DNA of 64,000 bases. Source: Pseudomonas putida (GTDB taxonomy: Bacteria > Pseudomonadota > Gammaproteobacteria > Pseudomonadales > Pseudomonadaceae). The first letter of the stretch is position 1, and each line of letters opens with the position of its first letter. Positions 32,240-39,040 of this stretch are shown here, one piece after another. A program made the position numbers and the translations under genes. The notes beneath the pieces are model-generated. The model had not been told where the DNA came from and made no database searches. It saw only the letters and a list, made by a program, of their open reading frames with translations. The DNA is taken from positions 4,092,001-4,156,000 of the forward strand of contig NZ_CP011789.1 of NCBI RefSeq assembly GCF_001636055.1, written 5' to 3'.

Positions 32240-32551
32240 TCAGTCCCAGCCCAGCGGGCCAGGCCGCTTGCGTTCGGCCTTCAACCCGATCCGCGCCATG
32301 GTTTCCAGGGCGGACAGGTAATCGGCAGTGACGACAACGGCGGTCTGCGGCACAACGCGCAGGCCCAGCAGCGTCAGGACCTGGGCCCAGCGCTGGTACT
32401 CACCGTCGTTCCAGCGCGACACGGTCGATTCGCTGCAACCGGTTTCCAGGGCAATGGCCTTTTGGCTGGTGCGTGCAAGCCGCTGCAAGATCAGCGTCTC
32501 GATCTCGCGGGCTATGTCAGCCGGGTCGGCGTCTAATTCAGTCGTCGACAT
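32240..32551 (-). CDS. CII-like transcriptional activator
   Basis: 103 aa from ATG 32551. The core ARTSQKAIALETGCSESTVSRWNDGEYQRWAQVLTLLGLRVV is a CII-type helix-turn-helix. In lambda, CII activates the repressor and integrase promoters after infection. It starts 2 bp after the cro-like stop and ends 2 bp before the O-like start, exactly the lambda order cro-cII-O-P. Confidence 0.8.
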   Translation of the reverse strand: MSTTELDADPADIAREIETLILQRLARTSQKAIALETGCSESTVSRWNDGEYQRWAQVLTLLGLRVVPQTAVVVTADYLSALETMARIGLKAERKRPGPLGWD

Positions 32552-32553
32552 GA

Positions 32554-32775
32554 TCAGGCCGCCGCCCCGTTCCACGGGAACGCAGGACACAGGTCTTCAC
32601 GCTTCACCTGACCTTCCGTCAGGTTGTCGATCTGGATGGCGCGAGCTGGTGGGATCGGGCGAACGCCAGAGCACCACTGGTTCACGGTTGGTGGGCGGAC
32701 ATCAAGCAGCTTGGCCATTTTGGCCTTGTTGCCCAGGATGCCGGCTGCCTTGGTGGCGGCCTCTGCAGGGGTCAT
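32554..32775 (-). CDS. Cro-like repressor (YdaS/Cro type)
   Basis: 73 aa from ATG 32775 (the frame open to 32817 reads through the promoter). AATKAAGILGNKAKMAKLLDVRPPTVNQWCSGVRPIPPARAIQID is a YdaS/Cro helix-turn-helix. First gene of the leftward early operon, transcribed from the promoter at 32806-32834. It should bind the same 15-bp operators as the repressor. Confidence 0.8.
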   Translation of the reverse strand: MTPAEAATKAAGILGNKAKMAKLLDVRPPTVNQWCSGVRPIPPARAIQIDNLTEGQVKREDLCPAFPWNGAAA

Positions 32776-32805
32776 GGCGAGGGTTCTCCGTTGAGTGACG
32801 GAGAA

Positions 32806-32834
32806 AAAATAAGGCATTGGCTAATTTAAAGCAA
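32806..32834 (-). promoter_or_regulatory. Leftward early promoter (PR-like) with operator in its spacer
   Basis: Minus strand: -35 TTGCTT (32834-32829), 17-bp spacer, -10 TATTTT (32811-32806). The operator TAAGGCATTGGCTAA at 32810-32824 covers the spacer and -10, so repressor binding would block RNA polymerase. Drives cro, cII-like, replication, and by read-through the late genes. Confidence 0.75.
32810..32824. promoter_or_regulatory. Operator 1 (15 bp)
   Basis: TAAGGCATTGGCTAA, an imperfect palindrome of the family TTAGGCA-N-TGCCTAA. It overlaps the leftward promoter -10. Repeated four more times in the immunity region. Confidence 0.7.
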
Positions 32835-32846
32835 GCCATTGCCTAC
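32832..32846. promoter_or_regulatory. Operator 2 (15 bp)
   Basis: CAAGCCATTGCCTAC, centre 22 bp from operator 1, so both lie on one face of the helix. It overlaps the -35 of the leftward promoter. Confidence 0.7.
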
Positions 32847-32867
32847 TCATAGGATCAGAGAGCCTAA

Positions 32868-32882
32868 TTAGGCAATGCTTAC
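32868..32882. promoter_or_regulatory. Operator 3, over the repressor start codon
   Basis: TTAGGCAATGCTTAC; the repressor ATG (32875-32877) is inside it. Binding here would shut off the repressor's own gene, the function of lambda OR3. Confidence 0.65.
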
Positions 32883-33483
32883 AGGTAAAGAATTGGGTGA
32901 AGCGATCGAGGCAGCTCGCATCGCTAAAGGCGTTTCGAAAAAGAAACTCGCGGATGACTTCGGCGTGGCGCCTCCGTCTGTCCAGGGCTGGGTGAAATAC
33001 GGGCGTATTGATAAGGGAAAGCTGTTTCAGCTGATTGAGTACTTCAAGGACGATGTGAAGCCTACGCACTGGGGAATCAGTGCTGACCAGGCCAAGCTGG
33101 TATCCGGCGGGGATTCATGGGTGATGCCCATCCTTGCGGAAACCAAAGTGATAGCAGGTGGTGCCGCACGGAGCTTTCGCATCAAGGAAGCCGGCGGAAT
33201 GAATGCGCTCATCAAGGACATTGTCACGAAGGCAAGCTTCACTGCAGTCCTCAAAGGGGTTGCCGACGAGTTACCGGGGCTGGACCGCGATTCTGCTGCC
33301 GAGCTGGCGGAAACCTTCATGGGCTTTCAGCAACACCCGGAGAAAGTCTTGACCCTGTTTGTCGCCATCGCCGAGGCCGCGTCAGTCGGCGCGCTGGATA
33401 CCGATGAACTGGACGCCTTCATCACGCTGATTCGCAAGCGCAGGAATGAGAAAGTCCACGGAAGCGTTCCAGCAAAGGGGTAG
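32875..33483 (+). CDS. Prophage repressor (CI-like) without S24 peptidase domain
   Basis: 202 aa. N-terminal helix-turn-helix (GKELGEAIEAARIAKGVSKKKLADDFGVAPPSVQGWVKYG), typical CI type. The C-terminal part has no LexA/S24 Ser-Lys self-cleavage domain; instead there is a helical region (SAAELAETFMGFQQHPEKVLTLFVAIAEAASVG). So standard RecA-stimulated cleavage is unlikely and induction may depend on another factor. Transcribed opposite to cro, as in all lambdoid immunity regions. Leader almost absent: operator 3 overlaps the start. Confidence 0.8.
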   Translation: MLTGKELGEAIEAARIAKGVSKKKLADDFGVAPPSVQGWVKYGRIDKGKLFQLIEYFKDDVKPTHWGISADQAKLVSGGDSWVMPILAETKVIAGGAARSFRIKEAGGMNALIKDIVTKASFTAVLKGVADELPGLDRDSAAELAETFMGFQQHPEKVLTLFVAIAEAASVGALDTDELDAFITLIRKRRNEKVHGSVPAKG

Positions 33484-33485
33484 GT

Positions 33486-33959
33486 ATGGGGATCTTCACA
33501 AGGATGTTTCATGCATGGGCTCTGAAGACTCAACGCAAAGAGATGAGTGCGTTTGTGGATCAGTTGGCGGGCATGGACGGCAAGGAGATTGGTTTCTTGG
33601 TTGCCGTGGCGACACATCAGAGAAACGTCCTCGAGGAGGACGGCTTCCGGCTCATGGACCCTCTAGTGGACTATCCAATGAACCCAACCGTAGCCCTGCG
33701 TCTTGGCGGGATTATCAGGGAGTATCAAAAAGCGAAGCAGCCAAGCGATGCTGCCGGAACCATGATTTGGCTTCACACCATGAGGGTTGGAGGTCGCCAT
33801 GAGTTACGCCCATTGGCCAGAGAAATGTGGCGCCAGCTTAGTCGTGGATTCCCCTACGTCGAAGAATCGGCTTTCGAAATCATGCGGCTTACGCTCAAGC
33901 TGCCGAAAACGTCTGGATATGACCGGTTCCCAGCTGGATTGACTCCAGACCCACTTTAG
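33486..33959 (+). CDS. Gene co-transcribed with repressor: candidate lysogenic conversion protein
   Basis: 157 aa, helical, with no membrane segment (MGIFTRMFHAWALKTQRKE, then MDGKEIGFLVAVATHQRNVLEE, VALRLGGIIREYQK). It begins 2 bp after the repressor stop with its own GG-rich site and is followed by a terminator, so it is expressed in the lysogen. Genes at this place often give superinfection exclusion or other host traits. No family is recognised. Confidence 0.6.
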   Translation: MGIFTRMFHAWALKTQRKEMSAFVDQLAGMDGKEIGFLVAVATHQRNVLEEDGFRLMDPLVDYPMNPTVALRLGGIIREYQKAKQPSDAAGTMIWLHTMRVGGRHELRPLAREMWRQLSRGFPYVEESAFEIMRLTLKLPKTSGYDRFPAGLTPDPL

Positions 33960-33984
33960 CGGACACCTCTCTCTACCTGAATCA

Positions 33985-34007
33985 GCCCGCCCCGAGCGGG
34001 CTTTTTT
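33985..34007 (+). terminator. Terminator of the repressor operon
   Basis: GCCCGC/GCGGGC 6-bp stem, loop CCCGA, then six T. It ends the repressor transcript just before the rightward early promoter and insulates it. Confidence 0.9.
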
Positions 34008-34025
34008 GTGTCTGCACGAAAAAAG

Positions 34026-34040
34026 TTAGGCATTACCTAT
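34026..34040. promoter_or_regulatory. Operator 4 (15 bp)
   Basis: TTAGGCATTACCTAT, directly upstream of and touching the -35 of the rightward early promoter. 24 bp centre-to-centre from operator 5. Confidence 0.65.
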
Positions 34041-34068
34041 TTACAACGATTAGGCATTGGCTTACTTT
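34040..34068 (+). promoter_or_regulatory. Rightward early promoter (PL-like)
   Basis: TTTACA (34040-34045), 17-bp spacer, TACTTT (34063-34068). Operator 5 fills the spacer. Drives the plus-strand operon of recombination and accessory genes; controlled by the same repressor as the leftward promoter. Confidence 0.75.
34050..34064. promoter_or_regulatory. Operator 5 (15 bp)
   Basis: TTAGGCATTGGCTTA, between -35 and -10 of the rightward early promoter. Almost the same as operator 1. Confidence 0.7.
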
Positions 34069-34614
34069 TGCCACATCCGGACCAGCACACCGCCCCGGAT
34101 GGCAGCGAGCCGGAGCCGATCCGGTACAGGGGAAGCCTCACCCCGGGTGCGCAGCGTCGAGCACCGCATAAACGAGAGCCGACAGCATGCAGAGCGTGGT
34201 CGGCTGTTGGGCCTCAAGGGCCCCCGAACAAGGAATCGCCCAGTCCACCGTGGCGTGTAACGGAGACCAGCAAGAGAGGATCTAGCGCAAGCCATACAGA
34301 AAGTGCCGGTTCGATTCCGGCTCGTTGGCCGAGGCTTGGTAGGAAGTGATGCGGTTCGATTCCGTGAAAGGGGCTTGGAGTCCAAAAGGCCCGTGGTGGC
34401 GCACGCTAAAACGCCCCTATGCCCTGCCCCGCAGGCTGCATCGGAGTGTGATCTGAATGCGCAGGCTGATGCGCAGCGATGCAGGCTCATAAGCGCGGCG
34501 CCGGCGGGCGAAAGCTGACCGGCTCGGTAGAACCTGACACTTCTCACGCAAGCCGGAGATCAGCACCGGCCAGATCACACCCCGATGCATCCCGCCTAAA
34601 TCGAGGTAACCACC
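34069..34614 (+). other. Gene-free early leader with tRNA T-arm-like hairpins
   Basis: About 550 nt without a credible coding region (open frames here have no ribosome site and odd composition). It contains GCCGG-TTCGATT-CCGGC (34305-34321) and TGCGG-TTCGATT-CCGTG (34350-34366), both with the invariant T-loop sequence of tRNA. There is also a GGGCC-TCAAG-GGCCC hairpin near 34211, and repeats of GCAGGCT around 34430-34490. A full tRNA cannot be folded from either T-arm. A structured antitermination or regulatory RNA is the best explanation. Confidence 0.5.
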
Positions 34615-34869
34615 ATGTTCAATCCAACCGCGCAGAAGGTGTTCGACGAGAACATCGAGCGAGCGCTTGCTGTGCCACCGGGTGAGCTGGTGGCGGCTTC
34701 CGAAACTGAACTGAGCTACGTGGCCGGCATGGCCGCGTATGCCTTGGCCTGCGGCGATATCACTGCCGAGCAGCGCGACCTGATCACCATGCGCATCGAC
34801 ATGGCCCGCTTTCGCTTGCTCGCTCAAGCGTGCCGCACCCATCGACTCGCCTTGGCTGCACTGCCATGA
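34615..34869 (+). CDS. Small phage early protein
   Basis: 84 aa (MFNPTAQKVFDENIERALAV), helical, first gene of the rightward early operon, with GAGGTAACC before the ATG. ELSYVAGMAAYALACGDITAEQRDLI is followed by an Arg-rich end. No family beyond Pseudomonas phage hypotheticals. Confidence 0.65.
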   Translation: MFNPTAQKVFDENIERALAVPPGELVAASETELSYVAGMAAYALACGDITAEQRDLITMRIDMARFRLLAQACRTHRLALAALP

Positions 34870-35021
34870 GCGCCTACGACCGTTGGCTCGACCCGCCCGA
34901 CCTGGACGACGAGCCAGAACCCATGGAAGACGATGCCGAGCCGGACGACGTGCTGTTCGAGGCCGGCGATTGGCGCTCCGATGAGCGCGACATTCTCTTG
35001 GAGCGCCGTTATGCCCAGTAA
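34866..35021 (+). CDS. Small acidic phage protein
   Basis: 51 aa from ATG 34866 (ATGA overlap). Very acidic: WLDPPDLDDEPEPMEDDAEPDD. Such short acidic early proteins may mimic DNA or bind host factors. Too short for family recognition. Confidence 0.55.
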   Translation: MSAYDRWLDPPDLDDEPEPMEDDAEPDDVLFEAGDWRSDERDILLERRYAQ

Positions 35022-35163
35022 ATGCGCGGCGGTGATCGCCGCCACCCTCCCCGACCTGATCAAGGCCCTGCGTTCGCAGGGTCTTTTGTTTCCAGCTTCC
35101 GAGCCCGGCCTGCTGCACCGCATCGAGGTGCGCAAGAACATGCTCGTTGTGAGGTTTCCATGA
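35011..35163 (+). CDS. Small phage protein
   Basis: 50 aa from ATG 35011, overlapping the preceding gene by 11 bp, GGAG 8 nt upstream. MPSKCAAVIAATLPDLIKAL then a basic end RIEVRKNMLVVRFP. Unknown. Confidence 0.5.
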   Translation: MPSKCAAVIAATLPDLIKALRSQGLLFPASEPGLLHRIEVRKNMLVVRFP

Positions 35164-35411
35164 GCGGCTGGCGATCAATCGAAACCGCTCCGCGCGACGG
35201 CACAGAAATCATCTTGCGCAAAGGCGACCGTGTGACAGCCGGTGCCTGGATTGAGTGGGTCAAGTCCGAGTCGCATTTCCACGGCACCACGGGCGTTTAC
35301 CTCGGGGAAACCGAGATCGACTCGGGCGGCAATTGGCATTCGTGGGATGGCGGCTTCTGCGATGACGACGAGCCGACGCACTGGCAACCGCTTCCGGCGC
35401 CGCCTCAATGA
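35160..35411 (+). CDS. DUF551-like phage protein
   Basis: 83 aa, ATGA overlap at the start. WRSIETAPRDGTEIILRKGDR and the end DDDEPTHWQPLPAPPQ are the DUF551 pattern, common in phage early regions. Function is unknown. Confidence 0.7.
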   Translation: MSGWRSIETAPRDGTEIILRKGDRVTAGAWIEWVKSESHFHGTTGVYLGETEIDSGGNWHSWDGGFCDDDEPTHWQPLPAPPQ

Positions 35412-35539
35412 CCGCCGCCCAACGTCGACGCCGCCACATGATCTGGCGCGGCGCCCCTCAATCCCTCCTTGGCTGGGCCGGCTGGCTGACGCTGGTTGCC
35501 CTGGCTGATCTCATTACCCGAACAGGACCAACACAATGA
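35408..35539 (+). CDS. 43-aa membrane micro-protein
   Basis: ATG 35408 to TGA 35539, joined to both neighbours by ATGA. MTAAQRRRRHMIWRGAPQ is basic; LLGWAGWLTLVALADLI is a membrane helix. Coupling on both sides argues that it is real. Confidence 0.6.
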   Translation: MTAAQRRRRHMIWRGAPQSLLGWAGWLTLVALADLITRTGPTQ

Positions 35540-36297
35540 GCGATCTTGCGATCAAGCCCACGTTCAGCCTTGCCCCACAGAACATCGATGAAGCCCTCAA
35601 GTTCGCGGACTTCCTCGCAGCCTCCGACATTGTCCCCAAGGACTTCCAGCGCAAGCCAGCCAACATCCTGGTTGCCGTGCAGTGGGGCATGGAGTTGGGC
35701 CTGCAGCCAATGCAAGCCATGCAGAGCATCGCCGTCATCAACGGGCGGCCAGCGCTGTGGGGTGATGCAGTAATCGCCCTGGTGCGCAGCTCGCCCCTTT
35801 GTGAGTACGTCGTCGAGACGGACGACGGCGAGACCGCTACCTGCCGCGTTAAGCGCCGTGGTGAGGAAGAGCAGGTGCGCACGTTCAGCATGACCGACGC
35901 GAAAGCGGCCGGCCTGGCTGGTAAGCAAGGGCCCTGGAGCCAGTACCCCAAGCGGATGCGCCAGATGCGCGCCCGAGCGTTCGCCCTGCGCGACCTGTTC
36001 CCCGACGTGCTGCGCGGCATGGCTGTCGCCGAGGAAGTCCAGGACATTCCCACCGAGCGCGAGCTGAACCAGGCCCACGTGCGCAGAGCGGAAGAACCGA
36101 AGCAGTTGCCCCCCTACCCCGACAGCAAGCTGGACGAGAACGCCGAGAAGTGGCGATCGATGATCGGCCTCGGACGCACCAGCCCTGAACACCTGCTGGC
36201 CAACCTGACCAGCAAGTACACCGTCACCCCTGAGCAGGTCGAGCGCATCAATGCCTTGGCCCCTATTGATGGAGAGTCCGCCGATGCAAGTGCATAA
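35536..36297 (+). CDS. recT: RecT family single-strand annealing protein
   Basis: 253 aa. FLAASDIVPKDFQRKPANILVAVQWGMELGLQPMQAMQSIAVINGRPALWGDA is the RecT core, and KRMRQMRARAFALRDLFPDVLRG follows. It pairs complementary single strands made by the exonuclease encoded next to it; together they form a Red-like recombination pair. Overlaps the next gene by 14 bp. Confidence 0.92.
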   Translation: MSDLAIKPTFSLAPQNIDEALKFADFLAASDIVPKDFQRKPANILVAVQWGMELGLQPMQAMQSIAVINGRPALWGDAVIALVRSSPLCEYVVETDDGETATCRVKRRGEEEQVRTFSMTDAKAAGLAGKQGPWSQYPKRMRQMRARAFALRDLFPDVLRGMAVAEEVQDIPTERELNQAHVRRAEEPKQLPPYPDSKLDENAEKWRSMIGLGRTSPEHLLANLTSKYTVTPEQVERINALAPIDGESADASA

Positions 36298-37930
36298 CGT
36301 CCAACAGGGAACGCCCGAGTGGCACGCCCTGCGCGCCAGCTACTTCACCGCTTCGGAGGCGCCCGCGATGATGGGCGCCTCGAAGTACCAGACCCGCAAC
36401 GACCTGCTGGCCATGAAGAAGACCGGCATCGTGCCGGAGGTTACCCCGCAGCAGCAGGCGGTGTTCGACCGTGGCCACGCCACCGAAGAGCTGGCCCGCC
36501 CCCTGGTCGAGGAAATGCTCGGCGAAGAGCTGTACCCAATCGTCGGCACCAGCGGCAACCTGCTGGCCTCGATGGACGGGGCCACGATGCTCGGCGACAC
36601 GCTGTTCGAGCACAAGCTGTGGAACCAGAAAGTTGTGGCGATGATTCGAGCTGGTGATCTTGATCCGCACTACTACTGGCAGCTCGAGCAGCAGCTGCTG
36701 GTCAGTGGCGCCGAGCGAGTGATCTTCGTGTGCTCGGACGGCACCAGCGACAACTTCGAACACCTGGAGTACCGGCCAGTCGCCGGTCGTCGCGAGCAAC
36801 TGATCGCAGGCTGGGCCCAGTTCGAGGAAGACTTGGGCAACTTCGAGGTAAAGGAAGCCAAGGTCGAAACCATTGGCTCGGCCCCTGATCAATTGCCGGC
36901 ACTGCGCATCGACGTTACCGGCATGGTCACCGCAAGCAACCTGGACGCGTTCAAGGCCCATGCCCTGGGCGTGATTGCCAACATCAATACCGAGCTGTCG
37001 ACCGACAAAGACTTCGCCGACGCCGATGCCACCGTGAAGTGGTGCGGCGAGGTCGAGGACAAGCTCAAGGCCGCGAAAGAGCACGCACTCAGCCAGACCG
37101 AGAGCATCGACGTGCTGTTCAAGGCGATCGACGATATCGCCGCCGAGACGCGCCGCAAGCGACTGGAGCTGGAAAAGCTGGTCAAGGCCCGCAAGGAAAA
37201 CATCCGCACCGAGATCGTGATGGATGCGGCCAAGGCGCTGCAGGTCCACATCGACCAGATCGACGCCACGCTGGGTGGCCGCATCCGCATGCCGAAGGTG
37301 CTGGCCAACTTCGCCGAAGCCATCAAGGGCAAGAAGCAGGTCAGCAGCCTCAAGGAAGCCGCCGAGGCGGAGCTGGCCCGGGCGAAGATCGAAGCCAGCC
37401 GCATCGGTGACCTGATCCGCCTGAACATTGCCAGCCTCAACGAGTTGGCCCGCCAACACGGCTTCTTGTTCCAGGACGCCCAAGAGCTGGTGATGAAGGC
37501 CAACGACGATCTGGTGCCGCTGATCAAGATGCGGATCAACGACTACGAGCAGGCCGAGCAGCAGAAGCGCGACGACCAGGCACGCCAGCAAGAGGAAGAG
37601 CAGGCCCGCCAGGCTCAGCAACAGCCCGTGCAGCAGGTTCAAGAGCCGGTCCAGCAGCCAGTCAACCAGATCAACAGCCCCGAGCCGGTGGCAGCCGTCA
37701 CGACCTCTGAGACGAAAGCACCGGCAGACGACGGCCAGCGCATCAAGCTGGGCGATATCAGCAACCGCCTGGGCTTCACGCTGACCGCTGACTTCCTGGC
37801 TTCGCTGGGCTTCGAGGCGGTTGCACAAGAGCGCTCGGCCAAGCTGTACCGCGCCAGTGACTTCCTGCGCATCTGCGCCGAGCTGATCAATCACATCGAG
37901 GCTGTAGCGAGCCAGCGCAACGCAGCCTGA
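36284..37930 (+). CDS. YqaJ-type viral exonuclease with long coiled C-terminal part
   Basis: 548 aa from ATG 36284. The N-terminal 200 residues are a YqaJ/lambda-exonuclease nuclease: GTPEWHALRASYFTASEAPAMMG, RGHATEELARPLVEEMLGEE, LEHKLW-type metal site (FEHKLWNQK) and YYWQLEQQLLVSG. After that come about 220 residues of charged coiled helices (DUF1351-like), a Gln-rich linker (QQQPVQQVQEPVQQP) and a small winged domain at the end (RIKLGDISNRLGFTLTADFL). Much longer than lambda Exo (226 aa), so it is a fusion. Confidence 0.85.
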   Translation: MQVHNVQQGTPEWHALRASYFTASEAPAMMGASKYQTRNDLLAMKKTGIVPEVTPQQQAVFDRGHATEELARPLVEEMLGEELYPIVGTSGNLLASMDGATMLGDTLFEHKLWNQKVVAMIRAGDLDPHYYWQLEQQLLVSGAERVIFVCSDGTSDNFEHLEYRPVAGRREQLIAGWAQFEEDLGNFEVKEAKVETIGSAPDQLPALRIDVTGMVTASNLDAFKAHALGVIANINTELSTDKDFADADATVKWCGEVEDKLKAAKEHALSQTESIDVLFKAIDDIAAETRRKRLELEKLVKARKENIRTEIVMDAAKALQVHIDQIDATLGGRIRMPKVLANFAEAIKGKKQVSSLKEAAEAELARAKIEASRIGDLIRLNIASLNELARQHGFLFQDAQELVMKANDDLVPLIKMRINDYEQAEQQKRDDQARQQEEEQARQAQQQPVQQVQEPVQQPVNQINSPEPVAAVTTSETKAPADDGQRIKLGDISNRLGFTLTADFLASLGFEAVAQERSAKLYRASDFLRICAELINHIEAVASQRNAA

Positions 37931-37944
37931 CCGAGGTAACCAAC

Positions 37945-38145
37945 ATGGCCAGCAGCACCGTGGAAGAACTGTACGACCGAATCGAGGAATTCCAGGCCCT
38001 GCTGGCCGCTGCCGAGCTTCACGCCAGCGGCGCCTGGGAAGAAGAGTTCGTCGAAAACATGCGGGCCGCCTTCAAGCGCCATGGCCCGCGCACCCTTCTG
38101 AGCGTTCACCAGCAGAAAAAGCTGGAAGAGATCGCCAAGTACTGA
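37945..38145 (+). CDS. Small helical phage protein
   Basis: 66 aa (MASSTVEELYDRIEEFQALLAAAELHA), predicted two or three helices, acidic. GAGGTAACC site as in 34615. Unknown. Confidence 0.55.
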   Translation: MASSTVEELYDRIEEFQALLAAAELHASGAWEEEFVENMRAAFKRHGPRTLLSVHQQKKLEEIAKY

Positions 38146-38155
38146 GGAAAACTGC

Positions 38156-38974
38156 ATGAAACTTGAGCACCGCGACATCATTGCACGCGCACAACTGCAT
38201 GGCTGCCTGCCTTCGGAGATTGCAGGCGAGCTGTTGGAGCACGACCTGGTCAACCTGGTGATCGACCAGATCCCGAACTTCCGCGACTGGAGCGAAAACA
38301 CCCAGCAGCTGACCATCGAGCGCGTGACCCTCGGCGTTAAAGACTCGGTGCACGTGGCGATCCGCACCATCGCAGCAAATGGCGTGGTTACCATTCCGGT
38401 GGACATCAAACGTGTGCAGGTCGATGCGAAGCACATGACCGTGACGGCAACCGTTGACGGCAAGGACCCGAAGAAACACGACCTTGTCGACCACGCAGGC
38501 CACCTGTGCCTGCTGGTGATGGCTCCGGACAGCTACGACGAAGGGCTTGATGCGATCGTTCCTGACCGCGACCAGAAAGAGTTCCCGCTGCACTCCAGCG
38601 ACCTGACCGGCAATTTGTTCAGCGGGAGAATCCATGAGGGAGCCGAATCCTCTGGTCAGGAACACCCGCTTGGCACCGCCGAAGAACTGGCGCAGCGCAC
38701 CGGCAATGCTGAAAGCAGCGCACAAGTGCACGAAAGCAAGGAGTTCGGCGACTACGCCTACGAAGACGCCCGCGTGCTGATCGTCGCCAAGGCCAACGGC
38801 AAGCCATTCAAGGCGCACTGGGTGCAGAGCCGACTGGCGATCGGCACGGATCAGGCGACCACCCTGCTCTTGCGCCTGCTCGATGACCAGGTGATCGCCG
38901 TCGACAAGGAAGGCGAGTCGGCGCTGGACCACAGCTACAAGGTGATCGCCACCCTTGATGAAGTCGTGGTCTGA
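38156..38974 (+). CDS. Phage protein with C-terminal FtsK-gamma-like domain
   Basis: 272 aa. The first 130 residues are of unknown fold. The last 70 (YAYEDARVLIVAKANGKPF, then WVQSRLAIGTDQATTLLLRL, LDDQVIAVDKEGES) match the winged-helix gamma domain of the DNA translocase FtsK, which reads KOPS/polar chromosome sequences. There is no ATPase motor here. It may bind similar host sites; the use for the phage is unknown. Confidence 0.6.
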   Translation: MKLEHRDIIARAQLHGCLPSEIAGELLEHDLVNLVIDQIPNFRDWSENTQQLTIERVTLGVKDSVHVAIRTIAANGVVTIPVDIKRVQVDAKHMTVTATVDGKDPKKHDLVDHAGHLCLLVMAPDSYDEGLDAIVPDRDQKEFPLHSSDLTGNLFSGRIHEGAESSGQEHPLGTAEELAQRTGNAESSAQVHESKEFGDYAYEDARVLIVAKANGKPFKAHWVQSRLAIGTDQATTLLLRLLDDQVIAVDKEGESALDHSYKVIATLDEVVV

Positions 38975-38993
38975 CACATCCCGATGAACCGCA

Positions 38994-39014
38994 GGCGCCG
39001 CAAGGCGCCTTTTT
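38994..39014 (+). terminator. Intra-operon terminator before methyltransferase
   Basis: GGCGCC-GCAA-GGCGCC stem-loop followed by five T. It lies between 38156-38974 and the methyltransferase, so distal gene expression needs read-through or antitermination. Confidence 0.8.
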
Positions 39015-39040
39015 CATGCCATCGATTCAAGGACGGCAGC

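Noticed and set aside
34260..34380. Possible phage tRNA genes at the two T-arm sequences
   Set aside because: No 7-bp acceptor stem at proper distance, no D-arm or anticodon arm; the best fold is 62 nt with a mismatch. Kept only as tRNA-like elements.
36263..37894. 543-aa open frame on the minus strand
   Set aside because: Antisense to the YqaJ exonuclease; leucine/valine-rich shadow without family.
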